From contig NZ_LGCI01000009.1 in NCBI RefSeq assembly GCF_001281525.1, forward strand, positions 115,103 through 179,102: a DNA stretch of 64,000 bases. The letters run 5' to 3'. The notes beneath the pieces are model-generated. The model did not search any database, was not told where the DNA came from, and was given only the letters and a program-made list of their open reading frames with translations. Below are positions 58,533 to 64,000 of the stretch, one piece after another. This DNA comes from Lysinibacillus macroides (lineage in GTDB: Bacteria; Bacillota; Bacilli; Bacillales_A; Planococcaceae). Both the position numbers and the translations under genes were made by a program. The stretch's first letter is position 1. The number at the start of each line of letters is the position of its first letter.

Positions 58533-59764
58533 TTCAATTTCCTCCAACTAAAAACTAGTACAATCAATAAAGTGATGCCAATGCTAAAATGTTTCCCTGA
58601 AAAGGATAATTGCCAAGGTTGCCCCTCATAAACAATAGGTTTCTCATCCATTAGAGTATTTGGTTCCGTTATTTTATTGTCCATTTTTTGTAATAATCCA
58701 GTAGCTGTATTTCCAATAAAGTATTGATAATATTCATTTTTTAATACCCATTTACCAAATGTAGAAGTTGCAATGTACACACTATCACCATAGCCATCCC
58801 CGTTGAAATCTTCTCCTTCGTAATCATCATAAACATTCCTTACAAGTGTTATACCTTCAGAACCACTTGAAGCAACTAGCACATTTCCATAAAGTTTATT
58901 GTTTGTAACAAGGACACCTTTTGGTTGAATATTTTTAAGTACTAATAAATTACTAGCAAATATATTACTGGACATATCTACCGTATTTGCCTGTTGTAAC
59001 TGAACAGCAATAGAATTTTCACGAATGATATTATGGATCACATTTACTTTTGAAGTTTGATAAAGTGTAATGCCAGAACTATTTAAAGCATTTTGATGTT
59101 TAACTGTGTTCTTTTCTATATCTACATTATTTGTCATCATGGACATTACCCCTGTTATATGATGGGAGTAGTTATTTTGAAGCAATTTGATATCGCTACC
59201 ATACATTATATGAGTACCGTAACGTCCATACGTAATCGTATTTTTTTCAATTGTAACTTGCCTGCTATTCTCTAAGTAAATTCCGTCTTGTGTTTGTGTA
59301 ATATTACTATTTTTAATATGAATACCCTTAGCGTTATAAAGAGAAATACCGTGGCTTTTTTCTGAATAATGACCAGATTTACCAATAATGTCTACTTCAG
59401 CAATTTCACTATTTTCTACACCATCGAAATAAATAGGAAATCTTTTTGTTTGAAATGAACTTTGAGTTATTTTGATGTTTTCAACTTTCTTTGCAACAAC
59501 CCCTTGTTCTCCAAGAAATTGAATACCACTAACCTCTACATCATCAGCTTTTATTTCTAATTTTCCAGTGAATTTAACCCCCTTGTTTCCGTATATTTTA
59601 ATGGGTTTTTTTATTAATAAATTTTCTGAATATTGCCCTGGTTCTAGCTCTAAAACATCCCCCAACGAGAGACTATCGATCTGCTGTTGTACGCTCTGAG
59701 CATATGCAGGTGTTGAAAATCCAACTATGCAGAAAAAAAGGGCAAGTAAACTGCCCTTTTTCAT
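58529..59764 (-). CDS. nosD: NosD-like periplasmic beta-helix protein
   Basis: A 411-residue secreted protein: signal peptide (MKKGSLLALFFCIVGF...AYAQS), then a right-handed parallel beta-helix of CASH-domain repeats (for example GIHIKNSNITQTQDGIYLENS, ITYGRYGTHIMYGS) and a C-terminal helix (IGITLLIVLVFSW) with basic tail. NosD works with NosFY at the outer face of the membrane. The ATG 59764 starts one base after the stop of the upstream NosL-like gene, so translation is coupled. The longer frame to 59833 lies in that gene. Contains a Ca-binding-like DFNGDGYGDS. Confidence 0.9.
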   Translation of the reverse strand: MKKGSLLALFFCIVGFSTPAYAQSVQQQIDSLSLGDVLELEPGQYSENLLIKKPIKIYGNKGVKFTGKLEIKADDVEVSGIQFLGEQGVVAKKVENIKITQSSFQTKRFPIYFDGVENSEIAEVDIIGKSGHYSEKSHGISLYNAKGIHIKNSNITQTQDGIYLENSRQVTIEKNTITYGRYGTHIMYGSDIKLLQNNYSHHITGVMSMMTNNVDIEKNTVKHQNALNSSGITLYQTSKVNVIHNIIRENSIAVQLQQANTVDMSSNIFASNLLVLKNIQPKGVLVTNNKLYGNVLVASSGSEGITLVRNVYDDYEGEDFNGDGYGDSVYIATSTFGKWVLKNEYYQYFIGNTATGLLQKMDNKITEPNTLMDEKPIVYEGQPWQLSFSGKHFSIGITLLIVLVFSWRKLK

Positions 59765-59765
59765 A

Positions 59766-60407
59766 TTAGTGACTATGTGTTTCTTCAGTTCCATGCTGGT
59801 CCTCACTATGTTGTTCATGGTCCCCTTTTTCATGCATCATTTTTTCACTGCGTTCTTTTGCTGCTTGTTTAACTACGTCTAAAGCTTCAATTTTTGCTGT
59901 TGGATTTTCTGAAATATACGTTTTGGCATCTTCTTCATAAGCAAAGAATATATAACCCCAGTTCATTGGCGATTTAATATCTGTTTTAACAAGTGTTGCT
60001 TCCTCGACATTAATCCAATTTAGTGTAATATAATCTCGAACAAATTTTTCATTCGTTTGATTTTGAGCTAATTCTGCATTTAATAAACAACCAATGTCAT
60101 CATAAAATGCAATCGTACCATCTGGTTTTACAGATTGTGCGGAAAAAACACCTAGTTCATGATCCTTTGTATATACTTTCATATTACAAATTTCACAAAC
60201 AGTATCCACTGCTGGTTCTTGTAGACGATCATCGATTTTCCACTCAGCTGTGGATGCTAAATATGTAACTTCGTTTTTTGGTTGTTCTGAAACAACCTCT
60301 TCTTGTTTTGGTTCCTGATCTGTTTCTTTGTTTGTTCCTGCTGTACTATCATCATTACATGCATATAGAGCTAGCATAAATGGGACAATGAGAAAAATTT
60401 TCTTCAT
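59766..60407 (-). CDS. NosL-like lipoprotein with His-rich tail, copy 2
   Basis: A 213-residue lipoprotein (MLALYAC, C17), the first gene of the leftward operon. After a low-complexity Glu-rich linker it has the NosL core VCEICNMKVYTKDHELGVF and FYDDIGCLL, then a tail with MMHEKGDHEQHSEDQHGTEE that is rich in His and Met, probably a metal reservoir. The tail is not part of usual NosL. ATG with CAGGAGGTAAAGGA site. It probably supplies copper to, or senses it for, the neighbouring enzyme. Confidence 0.85.
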   Translation of the reverse strand: MKKIFLIVPFMLALYACNDDSTAGTNKETDQEPKQEEVVSEQPKNEVTYLASTAEWKIDDRLQEPAVDTVCEICNMKVYTKDHELGVFSAQSVKPDGTIAFYDDIGCLLNAELAQNQTNEKFVRDYITLNWINVEEATLVKTDIKSPMNWGYIFFAYEEDAKTYISENPTAKIEALDVVKQAAKERSEKMMHEKGDHEQHSEDQHGTEETHSH

Positions 60408-60622
60408 TCCTTTACCTCCTGAGTAATTATTTTACTAGACATATATACTTTACTAAAAAATTGTGAAAAAACTTAGAAATATAAGTGACAATAATATTCT
60501 TTTTATAAAAGTAAGAATCGATAAAATGAATTAAGTGAAGATTATAGCTTGTTACACAACCTTACTATTTTTTTCTTAACTCTTCTGGATGAAAATGTAC
60601 TTTGAATTTTAAAATAAAAGTC

Positions 60623-61216
60623 TTATTTTTCTACAATGACTTGTATAACACGGCGAGTATTTTTTTGAAATGAAGCTTCATGTTGTTCTATCTCCCCAGT
60701 GAAGTAATGTTTTAGCTTATAGCGCCTAGCCCATCTTAAAATATCCTCAGCATTATATAAATAAGCCATATCGTTTGGTCCACCTGTATTGTATAAAAGC
60801 TGTGCATATTCATACACCTCAAACATAAAAACTCCATTTAATTTTATAGAATTCATTATTTTATCTAATACCACTAATTGGAATTTGTGTTTGAAATGAC
60901 CGAAAACCATTATTGCACCATCATAATTTTCTTGAGGTAACTCATACTCTATTAATTCCACCCTCTTAGTTACAATTGATACTCCATTCATTCTTGCTAA
61001 TAACTGTACTTTAGCTAGACCATATGAAGTCGAATCATAAACCGTTACCTGGTGTCCAAGTTTCGCTAAAAAAACCGCATTAGCTCCCTCGTTTTCTGCA
61101 TAAGCCGCAATCTTAGCTTGTTTAGGCAAATACTGGACCGATGAGGTGATAAATCGATTTGCTTCAGTTCCATATACATATAATGGTGGACTAGCTTGGT
61201 CACTCCAAATACTCAT
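60623..61216 (-). CDS. Class I SAM methyltransferase-like protein (TehB-like)
   Basis: A 197-residue soluble protein with a Rossmann-like methyltransferase fold. The SAM motif I region reads KIAAYAENEGANAVFLAKLGHQVTVYDS; a typical DxGxGxG is replaced by AENEGANA, as in some TehB-like proteins. A motif near EYELPQENYDGAIMVFGHF is motif IV-like. The ATG has TTAAGGAA upstream. It is divergent from the bd-like genes and lies upstream of the nos-like operon, separated by 215 bp. Role unknown. Confidence 0.7.
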   Translation of the reverse strand: MSIWSDQASPPLYVYGTEANRFITSSVQYLPKQAKIAAYAENEGANAVFLAKLGHQVTVYDSTSYGLAKVQLLARMNGVSIVTKRVELIEYELPQENYDGAIMVFGHFKHKFQLVVLDKIMNSIKLNGVFMFEVYEYAQLLYNTGGPNDMAYLYNAEDILRWARRYKLKHYFTGEIEQHEASFQKNTRRVIQVIVEK

Positions 61217-61536
61217 TTCCTTAACCCCCTATTTGTAAAAAAGCTTCATCTCTTGACTATATTGTTCCATTTAATACGACTATTATAAAAAAAAATTGAG
61301 AAATTCAAATGAACTTTAAGCAACAAAAAATAAAATTTCACCTGCATAACCTATGTAATCTCTATAAAAATACAAATAATAAAGAGCGCTAAGAGTAAAT
61401 AGATTCTTTTTAGAACTATTTTGACAAAACAATGAAATATAGTTACTTTCAATTTCACATATTACTCATTCGATTTTCAAATCTATTTAGTATGATTGCA
61501 TTGAATTTGATTAAAAAAAGAAAGGAAGAGGATAAT

Positions 61537-62865
61537 ATGAATTTTCCATCCGTGGATTATACATGGTTTGGTAATGGCACTGTCATTGCTCTTATTGCAA
61601 TTATTCATGTGGTAATTAGCCATGGAGTCGCGATAGGTACATCTGTTTTAGTTGTATCAATTGAATATCGTGCGATGAAAAAGAAGAACGATAAATTAGA
61701 TCAAGTAGCAAAAACAATGTTGAAATGGGTATTAATAATTACTACGACTATAGGTGCGATGACTGGAGTAGGAATTTGGTTTTCAACTACCGTCATACAA
61801 CCAGATTCGATTTCTTCATTATTGCGTATTTTTTTCTGGGCATGGGTTGTTGAATGGGGAGCATTTATTTCAGAAGTAATTATACTTATTATCTACTACT
61901 ATACTTGGGATAAATGGAAAGAAGGCGAACTTAAACGTAAACATATCATGCTAGGCGTAGCACTGAGTGTTGCTTCATGGGTGACAATGGTCATAATTAC
62001 AGGTGTCTTAGCTGCAAAATTAACACCTGGACGTTGGATTGAAACATTTTCATTTTGGAATGCATTTCTCAATCCAACCTACTTCCCTTCACTCGGATTC
62101 CGCATGTTTTTAGCAATCATGTTGGCAATATCTTTAGTATCATTTTTTATTCGTTGGCGTATTAAAGATAATACGTTACGTACAGAAGTTTTTCGAGTGT
62201 TTGCATTCTGGGGTGCTATCTCTTTACCCATGACTTTTATCGCTGGCTTATGGTATTTATGGGCAATTCCAACTGAGGCATATAATATGATTGTCTGGTC
62301 TACAGGGATGTCTGAGATCATCTTCAAAAGTTTAAATATTTTAGGATTTAGTATTCTAATTATATTCTTAGTTTGGCTTGCAAAAAGTCCAAGAACTGTT
62401 CCATGGATTTTATCAATAGCAGTGATGTTCTCTTCCATAGGTTTTATCGGGGAATTTGAAGTAGTAAGGGAAACTGTAAGAAAACCATATATTATCTATA
62501 ACTATATGTATGCGAATGGAATGTTAGAAAAAAATGAAGAAAAACTAAAAAAGGAAGGTTTTCTGGCTAATGCCACATGGGCAAAAGAAAAAGAAGTAAA
62601 TGACAACAATATGGTTGAAGCTGGTAGGGATGTATTCGTTGGTCAATGTATTACCTGTCATACAATTGATGGATGGAGAGATACAAGAGCCTTGTCTAGT
62701 AAAATGGAAGGTTGGGATAAGGAAGCCATTATGTCCTTTGTTCCGAATATGCATTTTGCACAAGTAGCAATGCCTCCATTTATGGGGACTGAAAAAGAAA
62801 TTGAAGCTTTAGCTACTTATATTTTAACAGAACTTGAAGAGGAAGAAGAGGTGTCTACAAAATGA
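61537..62865 (+). CDS. CydA-like bd-type oxidase subunit with fused cytochrome c domain
   Basis: A 442-residue membrane protein with about nine helices and a C-terminal cytochrome c. Compared by eye with E. coli CydA, it keeps H24 (H19, heme b595), E106 and E113 (E99, E107) and a GEFE...R...RKP segment (GRQPW region), but where CydA has the b558 ligand H186, this protein has LGFRMFLA, without His. No quinol-binding Q loop is visible. The tail carries CITCH (371-375) and a likely axial M412 (VAMPPF). It probably takes electrons from or through cytochrome c. ATG 61537 has GGAAGAGGATAAT; the frame upstream to 61432 is not used. ATGA overlap with the next gene. Confidence 0.82.
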   Translation: MNFPSVDYTWFGNGTVIALIAIIHVVISHGVAIGTSVLVVSIEYRAMKKKNDKLDQVAKTMLKWVLIITTTIGAMTGVGIWFSTTVIQPDSISSLLRIFFWAWVVEWGAFISEVIILIIYYYTWDKWKEGELKRKHIMLGVALSVASWVTMVIITGVLAAKLTPGRWIETFSFWNAFLNPTYFPSLGFRMFLAIMLAISLVSFFIRWRIKDNTLRTEVFRVFAFWGAISLPMTFIAGLWYLWAIPTEAYNMIVWSTGMSEIIFKSLNILGFSILIIFLVWLAKSPRTVPWILSIAVMFSSIGFIGEFEVVRETVRKPYIIYNYMYANGMLEKNEEKLKKEGFLANATWAKEKEVNDNNMVEAGRDVFVGQCITCHTIDGWRDTRALSSKMEGWDKEAIMSFVPNMHFAQVAMPPFMGTEKEIEALATYILTELEEEEEVSTK

Positions 62866-63902
62866 ACTATTTAAGTTTTGCTTTAATTTCTTCAGATAAT
62901 CCTTTACCAATACCTGCACCTATTGGATTACTTGAAATTCTTATCGTTGTAACATTCATTTTCCATATTATTTTTGTGAATTTTACAATATCATTGACTG
63001 CAGGAGCTGTTGGATTAGAAATTACTAGTATGATCAAAAAAAATAGTTTATTTGATAAAATGGCGCAAATTTGTTCATTTCATGCTTCAATACATAAGAG
63101 TATTGCAGTCGTTCTAGGAGTTGGCCCATTACTGATTGTTAGTGTCTTATATACACAATATTTTTATTCTTCAACTATATTAATAGGAAAGGCTTGGATG
63201 AGTTTATTAATCCTACTAATTACTGCATTTCTTCTGTTATACATTTACAAGTTCACTTGGGATAAATATCAAACAAAAAAATTATTTCATATAAGTATTG
63301 GTTTATTGGCAATGTTGATTTTATTCTTTGTGCCTCTTATTTTTATTGTCAATGTAACTTCTATGTTATATCCAGATCGTTGGGGAGAAGCAAACAGTTT
63401 TTTTGAAAGCATAGTTTACTATCCTCAAATCTGGCAACGTTACCTACACTTTATGCTAGCAAGTTTAGCAACAGGTGGATTTTATATGTTTGTCTATTTT
63501 GCTTATCAAAAGCGAAAGCAGAATAGATTAGAGGAACATGAACAATCATTAAAACTTCTTGGTGCAAAGATAGGCTTTTGGATTACAATTGTACAGTTGG
63601 TAGCTGGTTTCTTATTATTATTTTCATTTGATACGAATATTCGTATGCTTTATTTAGGCGAGGATTTATTGTTAACTTCTTTACTTATTATTTCTATTGT
63701 ATTGACTGTTATTCTTTGTATGCTACTATATGCAGCAGGCTACAAAGATTCTGCTAGTTCTTTTCTAGCCTCTATAATTGTGTTCATTTGTGTAATAGGT
63801 ATAATGGGATGGATGCGACATGAATTAAGAGAAGCCTATTTATCCCCATATCTTGACGAACATCCACGAACAGAAGAAAGAATTGAATCTACCTCAGAAT
63901 AA
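62862..63902 (+). CDS. Second CydA-like membrane subunit
   Basis: A 346-residue membrane protein with about nine helices. It is itself CydA-like: H35 in FIFHIIFVN fits H19, and YLHFMLASLATGGFY (H196) matches the CydA b558 helix VHTVASGYVTGAMF almost position by position. The first subunit lacks that histidine, so the two may divide heme ligation. It lacks CXXCH. Resembles a CydAA'-type partner more than CydB. It overlaps the first gene by four bases; translational coupling and a common complex are very likely. Confidence 0.75.
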   Translation: MNYLSFALISSDNPLPIPAPIGLLEILIVVTFIFHIIFVNFTISLTAGAVGLEITSMIKKNSLFDKMAQICSFHASIHKSIAVVLGVGPLLIVSVLYTQYFYSSTILIGKAWMSLLILLITAFLLLYIYKFTWDKYQTKKLFHISIGLLAMLILFFVPLIFIVNVTSMLYPDRWGEANSFFESIVYYPQIWQRYLHFMLASLATGGFYMFVYFAYQKRKQNRLEEHEQSLKLLGAKIGFWITIVQLVAGFLLLFSFDTNIRMLYLGEDLLLTSLLIISIVLTVILCMLLYAAGYKDSASSFLASIIVFICVIGIMGWMRHELREAYLSPYLDEHPRTEERIESTSE

Positions 63903-63943
63903 AATTAATTGTACCAATCATTTTTCTATATAACGTAATCCCC

Positions 63944-63975
63944 AATCCCGTTTTTCTATTAGGTTAAACGGGATT
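63944..63975. repeat. Inverted repeat after the bd-like operon
   Basis: AATCCCGTTT / AAACGGGATT, a perfect 10-bp stem with a 12-nt loop, 41 bp past the stop. There is no T-tract beyond it, so it is either a weak terminator or a regulatory dyad for a gene beyond the window. Confidence 0.5.
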
Positions 63976-64000
63976 GCTATGTTATTAAAACAATATATCA

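Noticed and set aside
60408..60622. Fnr box upstream of the nos-like operon
   Set aside because: Only a half-site (TTGTGA) near 60460 is visible, with no matching partner half; too weak to report as a feature.
61432..61536. Upstream extension of the CydA-like gene
   Set aside because: The ATG at 61537 has a strong GGAAGAGG site and yields the N-terminus that aligns with CydA; the extension does not.

Overview
The window looks like chromosomal DNA of a low-GC, endospore-forming member of the Bacillales, most likely Lysinibacillus or a close relative. The evidence is a meso-diaminopimelate dehydrogenase (ddh), a GerA-type germinant receptor operon, the conserved yneR-plsY / parE-parC locus, SAM and TPP riboswitches with Gram-positive attenuators, and purine-rich AAGGAGG-type ribosome binding sites throughout. 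The genus is an inference; I ran no database search.

Layout. 1-12 kb holds transport, sensing and regulation: the 3' end of a lactate permease, an HcaT-like MFS transporter divergent from a YeiL-type Crp/Fnr regulator, two chemoreceptors (the first soluble, with a CZB zinc-binding tail), ddh, the YhdT-PanF pantothenate symporter pair, and a TSUP exporter divergent from a TrmB-type regulator across a perfect 17-bp inverted repeat. 12-16.5 kb holds a Bce-type antimicrobial-peptide sensing and resistance module (response regulator, intramembrane-sensing kinase, ABC ATPase, FtsX-like permease). 17.1-25.0 kb is a complete four-gene Wadjet (type III-like, jetABCD) anti-plasmid condensin operon with every junction overlapping. 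25-31.4 kb holds a SAM riboswitch with metA, a four-gene spore germination receptor operon (A-C-D-B, including the small two-helix D subunit), yneR and plsY. 31.8-40.3 kb holds parE-parC, then a TPP riboswitch controlling a thiamin-precursor ABC transporter with a thiamin-binding YqgV-like protein and a TatD hydrolase. 40.3-46.0 kb holds two tandem copies of a DUF485/acetate-symporter operon separated by an IS3-family element.

46.6-56 kb is a decay zone. After an Sco-like lipoprotein come about 1 kb without a gene but with a large MITE-like palindrome, a reductase-hydrolase pseudogene interrupted by a transposase-bearing IS and carrying stops and a homopolymer frameshift, a TetR gene that shares a twin operator with that pseudogene, and relics of a MocR-type aminotransferase, a carboxylesterase, an ArsM-type methyltransferase, a GNAT acetyltransferase and a PepSY-TM protein. 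Only tetR, the transposase and a YqhV-like membrane protein look intact there.

56-63.9 kb is the most unusual part. A leftward operon of nitrous-oxide-reductase maturation type genes (two NosL-like lipoproteins, NosD, NosY, NosF, a TlpA-like thioredoxin) lies opposite a rightward pair of CydA-related membrane proteins. The first of that pair keeps the active-site heme ligands and carries a C-terminal cytochrome c domain; the second keeps a b558-type histidine helix. No nosZ is visible. The arrangement suggests either a NosZ just beyond the window or a copper/heme maturation set serving an unconventional cytochrome bd-like enzyme.
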